Below, in pieces: positions 42,252 through 49,524 of a DNA stretch of 49,524 bases. The stretch lies in NCBI GenBank assembly GCA_945901845.1, contig CAMDLR010000014.1, positions 1 through 49,524 on the forward strand, read 5' to 3'. The DNA is from Sediminibacterium ginsengisoli (GTDB taxonomy: Bacteria > Bacteroidota > Bacteroidia > Chitinophagales > Chitinophagaceae). The notes beneath the pieces were generated by a model. That model was not told the DNA's origin and did not search any database. It saw only the letters and a program-made list of their open reading frames with translations. Position 1 is the stretch's first letter. Every line of letters starts with the position of its first letter. Both the position numbers and the translations under genes were made by a program.

Positions 42252-45200
42252 CTGAAAAGAAAACTACAAATAACGAGAAATGTTTTACTTGCAATTATTG
42301 CGGGTGTCTTTTTAGTACTTCTACTTTTAAATACAAGTCCAGTACAAAATTATATTGCGCAAAAAATAACCGCATCGATCTCTAAAAAAATAGGCGCTCA
42401 GGTAAGTATTAGAAAAGTTTCTATTTCACCATTTAATAAATTAAATATCGAGGGTGTTTTAATACATGATCAAAATAAAGATACCCTCCTATTTGCCAAC
42501 TTGTGCAAAATAAGAATTACAGATTGGTTTTTCCTGAAAGAAAATGCAACGCTTAGTTACATTGGAATAGAAGATGCGGTAATCAAAACAAATAGGAAAA
42601 CAAAAAAATGGAATTACGATTTTATTTCATCCTATTTTAACAGTAATGATACCAGTAGCAAAAGTGGTAGTACCCGCTACGATATCAAAAAGATAGATCT
42701 AAAGTCTATACGATTCGAACAAAAAGACGAATGGACAGGATCTTATATGAAAGCCAGTGTTGTTAGCCTAGTAGCTGATTGCAAAAAAATAAATAGTACA
42801 ACAGGATTTATTAAACTTGGGACTGTCAGTTTGGATCAACCTACTTTTGTAATGAAAGTAATTCCTGCCCTACAACCTAGTAATTCCATAGAAGTAAATA
42901 CGCCTCCATCAAAAAAAAATCCGCTCAATATCAACGCTGATGAAATTATAATCAACAAAGGAGCACTTGCCATTGATAGCGATTTTGAAAACCCATACCC
43001 AAACTTTGATGGCACACATCTTAATTTTTTTGGAATCAACGCTTCTATAAAAAATGTATTTATATCAGAAAAAAAAATAAAAGCCATCATTTCACTTTCG
43101 GCTAAAGAAAGATCCGGCCTTGTCGTAAAAAAATTAAACACTTCCTTTACGTTTAATCCAAGCATCATGGAGTTTTCCAATTTAGACCTTCAAACCAACA
43201 GGTCGCGTATTGGTAACTACTATGCCATGAAGTTTACAAACTTTAATGAAGACTTCAATAACTACAACTCTAATGTTGTAATGGTTGCCAATATCAAAGA
43301 ATCTACTATTCATACAGACGATATTACGTTTTTTGCACCTGCTATGTCTATATTTAAAACAAAGGCATTACTTTCTGGTAATTACAAAGGCACTGTTGAA
43401 AATTTCACAGTCAATCAGCTTCAACTAAAAACTGGAAGTAATAGTGTTTTAACAGGTACCTTTTCGATGAAGGGTTTACCAGCAATTGAGACCACACAAA
43501 TTACTTTAGAAAAAGGTTTTGCGCAAAGCAATTACAAAGACCTAGCCCAGTTTATTCCTGCGATACAAAATATCAAAAACCCAAACTTTGCTTCTTTAGG
43601 AACCATTTTATACAGAGGAGATTTTAAGGGTACTACGTTTGATTTTGTAACTAAAGGGGTATTTAGTTCGGCGCTGGGGGGTATTAATACAGATATTAAT
43701 TTAAAACTTCCTAAAAAAGGAGAAGCCAGTTACAAAGGAAATTTAGAGACTCTTGCATTTAACTTGGGTAAATTCACGAATAATGCCGATTTAGGTGCCA
43801 TAGATTTTAAAGGTAGTATCGAAGGCTCAAGTTTTAATCTTGAAAAATTAAAAACAAGTATTAGTGGAGATATAAGAGCTATTGAGTACAAAAACTACAA
43901 TTATAAAAGTATCGTAACAAATGGTACTTTTCAGAAAAAATATTTTAGTGGCGATATTATCATTAATGACCCTAATTTAAATTTCACGAGCTCTGTCGAA
44001 ATTAACTTCAACCAAAACATTCCTGCATTTAACATTGTAGGGGATCTTGCCTATTCAAATCTAAAAGCCCTTAAACTGTATCCAAAGTTTATCGAAATTA
44101 CAGGACTACTAGATGCCAATTTTACAGGGAGTAATTTAGATGACTTTATAGGAAACGCTAAGTTTTTGAACGCAAATATAAATGATTCAACCACCAAATT
44201 AAATTTTGATTCACTAGTGCTTCAGTCATCGTTGGTTGGAAACGAAAAATTAATTACAATAAACAGCAACGATTTTAATGCAAGTATTAACGGTCAATTT
44301 AATGTCGCCGACTTGCCAAAAAGCATACAATCTTTTTTTCACCACTACTATCCTAATTATATAGAGGCTCCCGGGAAACTCAGCGCAGACCAGAACTTTA
44401 CCATTAAAGCAAATGCCAACTATATAGACCCCTATATAAGTTTGTATAATAAAAATTGGAGTGGATTTAATGACTTGTCGTTTGAAGGAACGATAAATAC
44501 CAAAACCTATCAATTAAGTGCAACAGCCAATATACCATATGGAAAAATCAATGACTATGCTATAACGGGTGCTAGAATAAAAGCAAAGGGTGATAAAAAC
44601 AACCTGGCCCTATTAACAAATATTGATAATTTTGGCATTGGAGACAGTATTCGTTTCCCTAATTCTATCATTTCTACAGATTCAAAAAACGACAAATCAA
44701 TTGTTCAAGTAAAAACCAGTGCATCTAGTAATCTTAATGATGCTAATTTAGAAGCAGAAGTATATACCCTGCAAGATGGCGTCCGAATCGGGTGGAAGCC
44801 GTCTAATTTTACCCTAAATAATAAAAAATGGACCCTCGAAAAAGAAGGGGAACTGGTGCTTCGCAAGAATTTTGTTCATGCCAGTAATGTGAAATTTATA
44901 CAAGGTACACAAGAAGTATTCATTCAAACCGAGGAGGAAGACGGAGGAAATACAAATCAATTAAACATAAAGCTCAATAACCTTGTAATTGGCGATATTA
45001 CAAATTTGCTGATTCAGCAACCAAGATTTGAAGGTATTGCCAATGGAAATATTACACTAAAAAACATTTTTTCTGATTTAAAAGCAGATGCAAGAATTAA
45101 CACCAGTCAGCTTCGGGTAGATAATGATTCAGTAGGACTTGTAAATATTACTGCTGGTTACGATGCAAAAACAGGGAACCTCCCATTTTTTGTAGAATCT

Positions 45201-46949
45201 GATAACAAAGATTATACAATACGCGCAAAAGGCTTTTACAACCTATCTGATAGCTCTCAGCAACCACTCTACACCAATATTCAATTAAACGATACCCGTA
45301 TCAACTTTGTTGAACAGTTTTTAACAGGTATTTTTTCTGATGTAGATGGAAGGGCTACAGGGCAGCTAAGTATACAAGGAAACCCAACAAGCCCAACACT
45401 ACTAGGAGAAGTACTGGTACAAAATGCAACATTAAAAGTTGATTACACACAGGTTGATTATAAAATTGACAGCTTACGTATTCAATTTTTAGAAGACGGC
45501 ATTGACTTCGGAAAATTCACCGTAAAAGATAAATACAATAACATAGCAAACGGATCTGGTAAATTGTATGAAAAGCAGTTTCAGAACATGGCTTTTGATT
45601 TTGACGTTAATACCAACAACTTGCTTCTCATTGATACCAAGGCAAAAGACAATTCAGTATTTTATGGTAAAGCTATAGGCAAGGCTAACTTTAGTTTTAA
45701 GGGACCTTCAACAAATGCAAAAATTACACTTGTAGCAGAATCTACAGATAGTTCACACATTGTTTTACCCAACGCGGTATCTAAAGAATCGGCCTCCGCA
45801 GATTTTATTTCCTATAAAAAGTACGGTACCGAAATTCAAACGGAAAATAAAAATTCCGATTTTAATTTACTCGTAGACCTCGACCTAACAGCCAATAACA
45901 AAGCGGAAATTGATGTTATTTTAGATGACATATCGGGCGATATCATTAAAGCAAATGGAAGTGGCCGGTTAAAAATTAGATCTGGTACTACTGAGCCACT
46001 TACCATTCGCGGTCGCTATAATATTGACAAAGGAAATTATGATTTTAGTTTTCAATCGATTATCAAAAAACCTTTTGAACTGATACCCAACAAAGGAAAT
46101 TATATCGAATGGACTGGCGACCCAAACAAAGCAAATATTAAAATTGACGCACAGTATACCGCAGAGCAAGTTGCACTATATGATTTAGTAGGTAATTTAA
46201 ATATGAGTGGCGCTGTTAAGGGATACCGTGGACCGGTATATGTAGTTGCGCAGCTTAGGGATAAATTAACAAAACCATCTATTAATTTCGCTTTAGATTT
46301 TCCGCAAGGCAGCCCCATAAAAACAGATAATGAACTGGTGCAATATTTAGCCAGGCTTGAGCAAGACGACAATGAAATTCTAAAACAGGTTTCATTTTTA
46401 ATTGTATTCAACTCCTTTGCTCCTCCAACTATTGGAAATGGAGGAAACGGCAATGCCAATACGATGTTTACCACGATTGGCGTAAATACACTTTCTCAGA
46501 TACTAACCAAAGAGATCAATAAAATGTTCTCCAATATGCTGTACAAGCTTACCGGTGACAAGAGTTTACGGTTTGATGTAGGCACCTCTTTATATAGTAA
46601 TGCCGATCTTTTAGGGGCCGCTTCCGGTATCAATACAAATGCCTCAAATACTGGCATTAACAGATCACGCGTAAATTTTAAAGTAGGTAAAAGCTTTTTT
46701 GAAGATAAAATTGTAGTGACTTTTGGTGGCGACTTAGATTTTAATTTGAGTAATTCGTCAAGTGTTAAAAATGGCAACTTGCAATGGCTTCCTGATTTAA
46801 ATATAGAATTCATTCTTACCCAAGACAGAAAATTAAGGGCTATTCTATTTAATAAAAACAGCCTAGACATCAGTGGATCTAGCTTTGGAAGGCGCAATCG
46901 TTTTGGTGCCAGTATTTCTTACAGAAGAGATTTTGAAAAACTATTCTAA
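42252..46949 (+). CDS. tamB: TamB-like translocation and assembly module protein, unusual or broken start
   Basis: About 1,565 residues if CTG at 42252 starts translation (reading MKRKLQITRNVLLAIIAG). This gives a basic N-terminus, one membrane helix (about 10-30) and the conserved SPVQNYIAQKITASISKKIG segment. The long middle is beta-helical. The C-terminal DUF490/TamB domain (about 1100-1560) includes GRYNIDKGNYDFSFQ and ends in a beta-barrel-like FGASISYRRDF motif. TamB bridges the inner and outer membrane and carries phospholipids or helps outer-membrane protein assembly. No ATG, GTG or TTG start keeps the membrane helix. An ATG at 42228 is followed after two codons by in-frame TGA (42237), and the first TTG (42501) would delete the anchor. 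A one-base T insertion near 42243 would link the ATG at 42232 to the frame. Confidence 0.85.
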   Translation: MKRKLQITRNVLLAIIAGVFLVLLLLNTSPVQNYIAQKITASISKKIGAQVSIRKVSISPFNKLNIEGVLIHDQNKDTLLFANLCKIRITDWFFLKENATLSYIGIEDAVIKTNRKTKKWNYDFISSYFNSNDTSSKSGSTRYDIKKIDLKSIRFEQKDEWTGSYMKASVVSLVADCKKINSTTGFIKLGTVSLDQPTFVMKVIPALQPSNSIEVNTPPSKKNPLNINADEIIINKGALAIDSDFENPYPNFDGTHLNFFGINASIKNVFISEKKIKAIISLSAKERSGLVVKKLNTSFTFNPSIMEFSNLDLQTNRSRIGNYYAMKFTNFNEDFNNYNSNVVMVANIKESTIHTDDITFFAPAMSIFKTKALLSGNYKGTVENFTVNQLQLKTGSNSVLTGTFSMKGLPAIETTQITLEKGFAQSNYKDLAQFIPAIQNIKNPNFASLGTILYRGDFKGTTFDFVTKGVFSSALGGINTDINLKLPKKGEASYKGNLETLAFNLGKFTNNADLGAIDFKGSIEGSSFNLEKLKTSISGDIRAIEYKNYNYKSIVTNGTFQKKYFSGDIIINDPNLNFTSSVEINFNQNIPAFNIVGDLAYSNLKALKLYPKFIEITGLLDANFTGSNLDDFIGNAKFLNANINDSTTKLNFDSLVLQSSLVGNEKLITINSNDFNASINGQFNVADLPKSIQSFFHHYYPNYIEAPGKLSADQNFTIKANANYIDPYISLYNKNWSGFNDLSFEGTINTKTYQLSATANIPYGKINDYAITGARIKAKGDKNNLALLTNIDNFGIGDSIRFPNSIISTDSKNDKSIVQVKTSASSNLNDANLEAEVYTLQDGVRIGWKPSNFTLNNKKWTLEKEGELVLRKNFVHASNVKFIQGTQEVFIQTEEEDGGNTNQLNIKLNNLVIGDITNLLIQQPRFEGIANGNITLKNIFSDLKADARINTSQLRVDNDSVGLVNITAGYDAKTGNLPFFVESDNKDYTIRAKGFYNLSDSSQQPLYTNIQLNDTRINFVEQFLTGIFSDVDGRATGQLSIQGNPTSPTLLGEVLVQNATLKVDYTQVDYKIDSLRIQFLEDGIDFGKFTVKDKYNNIANGSGKLYEKQFQNMAFDFDVNTNNLLLIDTKAKDNSVFYGKAIGKANFSFKGPSTNAKITLVAESTDSSHIVLPNAVSKESASADFISYKKYGTEIQTENKNSDFNLLVDLDLTANNKAEIDVILDDISGDIIKANGSGRLKIRSGTTEPLTIRGRYNIDKGNYDFSFQSIIKKPFELIPNKGNYIEWTGDPNKANIKIDAQYTAEQVALYDLVGNLNMSGAVKGYRGPVYVVAQLRDKLTKPSINFALDFPQGSPIKTDNELVQYLARLEQDDNEILKQVSFLIVFNSFAPPTIGNGGNGNANTMFTTIGVNTLSQILTKEINKMFSNMLYKLTGDKSLRFDVGTSLYSNADLLGAASGINTNASNTGINRSRVNFKVGKSFFEDKIVVTFGGDLDFNLSNSSSVKNGNLQWLPDLNIEFILTQDRKLRAILFNKNSLDISGSSFGRRNRFGASISYRRDFEKLF

Positions 46950-46954
46950 GGAGT

Positions 46955-48487
46955 TTACTTTAATACACTTGTTGGTAATTTGACACAATCATGCATGCGG
47001 TAAACAGCAAAATGCCTAACCACAACCCCACTCCTTATTTGATCAATGACAACTGGGGCGTCAATCAATTTAAAATATTGACCATACGCTTCTGTAATAT
47101 TAAATGGCACATTAGAAGGCACAATACAATATGCATCGGCACCAAGTTTTAATGCAGGACGCAGTTCATTTAACCAGGCAAACTTATGGATGTCCTGAAG
47201 TGGACCCATACCAACAAGTGGCAGTCCGGTTGTACGCGCCGTATAAAATTCTAAGTGACCAGCCGGGAACCATTTGCCTACAATAATGGAAGGTGCTTTA
47301 CCCATAACATGATTGGATTGATCCTGAGCTGCCATTATTTTAAAAGCGGCACTAAAATCTTTCCATCCACTCAAATCTAACGTAGGACAATATTCGCCTA
47401 AATTATTTTGTTGTTGACTACCAAAATTACCCGGATACTTTTGAACAACAATTAAAAGAAATAATAAAATCGAAAAGACCAAAGCGAATGCAGCTCTTAC
47501 CAAATAAATAGGCCAGCTTAACTTTTTTTGATCCATATAAATACCAGCTAGCATCATTAATGGAATAAATGCAGGGCCCGACCAGTGTGGTAGTGTAGGA
47601 TTAAAAAGTGCTACCATCCAAAAAATTAAAATAAGCGGCACGCTCATCCATAATAACCAGCGGCCACTATTTTTTTGTTGGAATGATATTTTTTTAATGG
47701 CTACAACAGCTGCTGCCATTAAAATATACACGAATGGATTCTGGTATAAAACCTCTCCTATAAGTTCAGATGTAAAACTAGCGGCATCAATACCAGTATG
47801 TGTTACACGCTCCGAATGAAATCGGTAGGTAATGAAATCATACACAACATTCCAATATAAAATAGGTGCAAGGCAAACGAGTGTAATACTTACCGCTAAT
47901 ATAAACGACCCACTAAATAGTTGCTTTGGGTTTGTAAATAATAAATACGCACCAAAGCCAGCCCATAAAAATAAACCATGCACTTTAGAGAGCGTGGCTA
48001 GTCCAATAAGTAACCCTAGTAAAATCCAATAGCCTATTTTCTTTTCTTTATTTGCAAATAGCAGTAGCGACATGACATATAATGAAGCTGTCCAAAATAA
48101 AAGTTGCGCACTATCTGGTAAAATAAAAAAGCCGGCAATAAAACCTGTGTACACCCCTGCTTGATACAACATGGCTGCATAAAAGCCAGCTCTTTCATTT
48201 GACAAAACTGCGGTTGTTTTAAAAATAAAATAACAACCTACACTAGCAGTAATAATAGCACCTAAACGCATACTGAGTTCAGATACCAAGTGCATATTAA
48301 GTGTGGTTGCACGAATTAAAAAACCTACAAGTGGCGGATGGTCAAAATGATTGAAATCTAGCTGAAGTGCATAGGTCCAATAATAAACTTCGTCATTGCC
48401 GAGTTCTAAAAATGGAGCTGCAATTATTTTAGCGCAGGCAGCAAATAAAATAAGTAGGTATACTTTTTGAGAATACGTCTTTAACAT
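46955..48487 (-). CDS. GT39/ArnT-like membrane glycosyltransferase
   Basis: A 510-residue protein with about eleven transmembrane helices. The first periplasmic loop bears the acidic motif ELGNDEVYYWTY (about 28-39), typical of GT-C enzymes such as ArnT and PMT, and then HFDHPPLVGFLI (about 47-58), the conserved HPPL. These enzymes transfer sugars from polyprenyl-phosphate donors to lipid A, proteins or glycans in the periplasm. The acceptor is unknown here. It is last in a reverse unit after carA and aroQ (gaps of 1 and 11 bases). It is convergent with tamB with only five bases between the stops, and no terminator is visible. Confidence 0.85.
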   Translation of the reverse strand: MLKTYSQKVYLLILFAACAKIIAAPFLELGNDEVYYWTYALQLDFNHFDHPPLVGFLIRATTLNMHLVSELSMRLGAIITASVGCYFIFKTTAVLSNERAGFYAAMLYQAGVYTGFIAGFFILPDSAQLLFWTASLYVMSLLLFANKEKKIGYWILLGLLIGLATLSKVHGLFLWAGFGAYLLFTNPKQLFSGSFILAVSITLVCLAPILYWNVVYDFITYRFHSERVTHTGIDAASFTSELIGEVLYQNPFVYILMAAAVVAIKKISFQQKNSGRWLLWMSVPLILIFWMVALFNPTLPHWSGPAFIPLMMLAGIYMDQKKLSWPIYLVRAAFALVFSILLFLLIVVQKYPGNFGSQQQNNLGEYCPTLDLSGWKDFSAAFKIMAAQDQSNHVMGKAPSIIVGKWFPAGHLEFYTARTTGLPLVGMGPLQDIHKFAWLNELRPALKLGADAYCIVPSNVPFNITEAYGQYFKLIDAPVVIDQIRSGVVVRHFAVYRMHDCVKLPTSVLK

Positions 48488-48498
48488 AGTTAAGACAA

Positions 48499-48924
48499 TT
48501 AAGCGCCCTTATTAACAAACCATTCAACTGCTAATTGATACCCCTTTAATCCAAGTCCAACAATGGAACCAGCTGCTTTTGCAGAAACATGCGAAATTTT
48601 TCTAAAATCTTCTCTTGCATGCACATTACTAATATGCACTTCAACAACAGGTGTTGTAATAGCAGACACAGCATCGCCAATCGCTACAGAAGTATGGGTA
48701 TAACCACCTGGATTAAAAATAATACCAGTAGCTGTAAAACCAACACGCTGTAATTCGTTAATGAGTTCACCTTCTACATTGGACTGAAAATATTCGAAAT
48801 CGATATTTGGATATTGAGCTACCAACACATGATACCAATCATCGAAAGAAGCAGTGCCATATACTTCTGGCTCTCTCTTACCCAATAAATTTAAATTGGG
48901 GCCATTGATGATTACAAGTTTCAT
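48499..48924 (-). CDS. aroQ: 3-dehydroquinate dehydratase, type II (AroQ)
   Basis: A 141-residue enzyme of standard type II length. It starts MKLVIINGPNLNLLGKREPE and has the catalytic Arg17 and Tyr22 in KREPEVYG, a lid loop, FNPGGYTHTSVAIGDA (about 70-85) and VEVHISNVHAREDFR with His97. It dehydrates 3-dehydroquinate in the shikimate pathway as a cytoplasmic dodecamer. It is sandwiched between carA (one base away) and the GT39-like gene (11 bases), so it is in one transcription unit. The ordering carA-aroQ-glycosyltransferase seems a matter of convenience rather than a pathway. All key residues are present. Confidence 0.96.
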   Translation of the reverse strand: MKLVIINGPNLNLLGKREPEVYGTASFDDWYHVLVAQYPNIDFEYFQSNVEGELINELQRVGFTATGIIFNPGGYTHTSVAIGDAVSAITTPVVEVHISNVHAREDFRKISHVSAKAAGSIVGLGLKGYQLAVEWFVNKGA

Positions 48925-48925
48925 A

Positions 48926-49524
48926 CTATGCTTGTGCTTTTATTAATTGAATGAAATCGTCAAACAAATAACGGCTATCATGTGGACCTGGCGTGCTTTC
49001 GGGGTGATATTGTACACTAAATGCAGGCTTGTTTTTTAAGCGAATACCCTCAACAGAATTATCGTTTAAGTTGACGTGCGTAACTTCTACATTAGGATGG
49101 TTTTTTACGGCTTCAGGATCTACACCAAAACCATGGTTTTGCGTGGTAATTTCACATTGACCCGTAATAATATTTTTTACAGGATGATTGAGTCCTCTAT
49201 GACCGTGGTGCATTTTAAATGTTGGAATATCATTTGCAAGCGCCAATAATTGATGTCCTAAACAAATACCAAACATGGGCTTTTGTTCTTCTAAAACAGC
49301 CTTAACCGTTGTAATGGCATAATCCATAGAAGCAGGATCACCAGGACCATTAGAAATAAAATATCCAGAAGGATTAAATTCTTTTAAACGACTTAAAGGT
49401 GTTTTTGCAGGATGCACTCTAACATGCGCGCCCCTATCCACCAAGCATTGTAAAATATGTTTTTTAACACCAAAATCTAAAACAGCTACTTTGATAGCTG
49501 CATTAGCATCCCCCATTTCATATT
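48926..49524 (-). CDS. carA: Carbamoyl-phosphate synthase small subunit (CarA), C-terminal part, cut by window end
   Basis: The frame is open to the last base of the window, so the gene begins beyond position 49524. About 199 residues are visible: the class I glutamine amidotransferase domain. It contains ISNGPGDPASMDYA, the nucleophile loop FGICLGHQLLALA (Cys-Gly-His context), the MHHGHRGLNHPVK segment typical of CarA, and the His-Glu pair in VQYHPESTPGPHDS. The protein hydrolyses glutamine and passes ammonia to CarB to make carbamoyl phosphate for arginine and pyrimidine synthesis. The MHHGHRGxNHPV sequence distinguishes it from GuaA and TrpG. aroQ follows with a one-base gap. Confidence 0.95.
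   Translation of the reverse strand, partial: YEMGDANAAIKVAVLDFGVKKHILQCLVDRGAHVRVHPAKTPLSRLKEFNPSGYFISNGPGDPASMDYAITTVKAVLEEQKPMFGICLGHQLLALANDIPTFKMHHGHRGLNHPVKNIITGQCEITTQNHGFGVDPEAVKNHPNVEVTHVNLNDNSVEGIRLKNKPAFSVQYHPESTPGPHDSRYLFDDFIQLIKAQA

Noticed and set aside
46100..46897. Two open frames of 124 and 133 codons antisense to tamB
   Set aside because: They are shadows of the TamB C-terminal coding region, with no start signal or recognisable protein features.

Overview
The window looks like chromosomal core DNA of a member of the Bacteroidota, most likely a Chitinophagaceae-like (Chitinophagales) bacterium. The base composition is AT-rich. Two type IX secretion genes are present (porW/sprE-like and porQ-like), along with families largely typical of this phylum: GSCFA, DUF4270, a PASTA protein without a kinase, DUF2807, and the LytS/LytTR pair. 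Candidate promoters carry the phylum's -7 motif TAnnTTTG, there is little Shine-Dalgarno signal, and the initiator tRNA gene encodes no CCA. I see no phage, insertion sequence, integrase, CRISPR array, rRNA or defence system. No gene-free stretch exceeds about 300 bases.

Layout. 1-3.9 kb: the end of miaE, then a reverse-strand block (NUDIX, rlmB, GSCFA) and metK with its own promoter and terminator. 3.9-6.2 kb: a DUF4270 lipoprotein behind a stand-alone GT5 N-domain protein. 6.4-11.6 kb (forward): flippase-like membrane protein, rfaE2, a LytS-type kinase with its LytTR regulator, and a secreted subtilisin-like protease. 11.6-13.5 kb: yceI and sucC. 13.6-15.3 kb (reverse): a short M23-type membrane anchor, AtpZ, a four-helix membrane protein and a SprT-like protein. 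This resembles the head of an ATP synthase operon with the atp structural genes missing. 15.4-21.2 kb: porW-like, PBP1A and porQ-like. 21.2-26.5 kb (reverse): lon, a tiny lipoprotein, der, era and the initiator tRNA-fMet. 26.5-29.6 kb: a DUF2807 protein, and a TPP riboswitch in front of a TonB-dependent receptor (a probable thiamin importer). 29.6-33.2 kb: rhodanese, PASTA protein, ddl and a 2[4Fe-4S] ferredoxin on the reverse strand, divergent from a LuxC-type acyl-CoA reductase. 33.3-42.2 kb: an HtrA/Deg protease; a tightly packed reverse block of PIG-L deacetylase, sodium:solute symporter and GH13 enzyme; and ggt. 42.25-49.5 kb: tamB, then a reverse block carA (cut by the window edge), aroQ and a GT39-like glycosyltransferase.

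How the genes work together. The main theme is the cell envelope: peptidoglycan (PBP1A, Ddl, PASTA, M23-like anchor), outer-membrane traffic (PorW, PorQ, TamB, TonB receptor), periplasmic quality control (HtrA) and LPS-type sugars (RfaE2, GT39-like). Housekeeping translation and GTPase genes (metK, rlmB, der, era, tRNA-fMet, miaE) are interspersed.

I do not see a clearly new multi-gene system. The points most worth a second look are these: tamB lacks a normal start codon and has an ATG followed at once by an in-frame TGA; a lone thiamin receptor sits behind a TPP aptamer with a candidate switching helix; the ATP synthase operon head lacks atp structural genes; the GT5 domain lacks the KTGG loop; and several convergent gene pairs share their stop codons.
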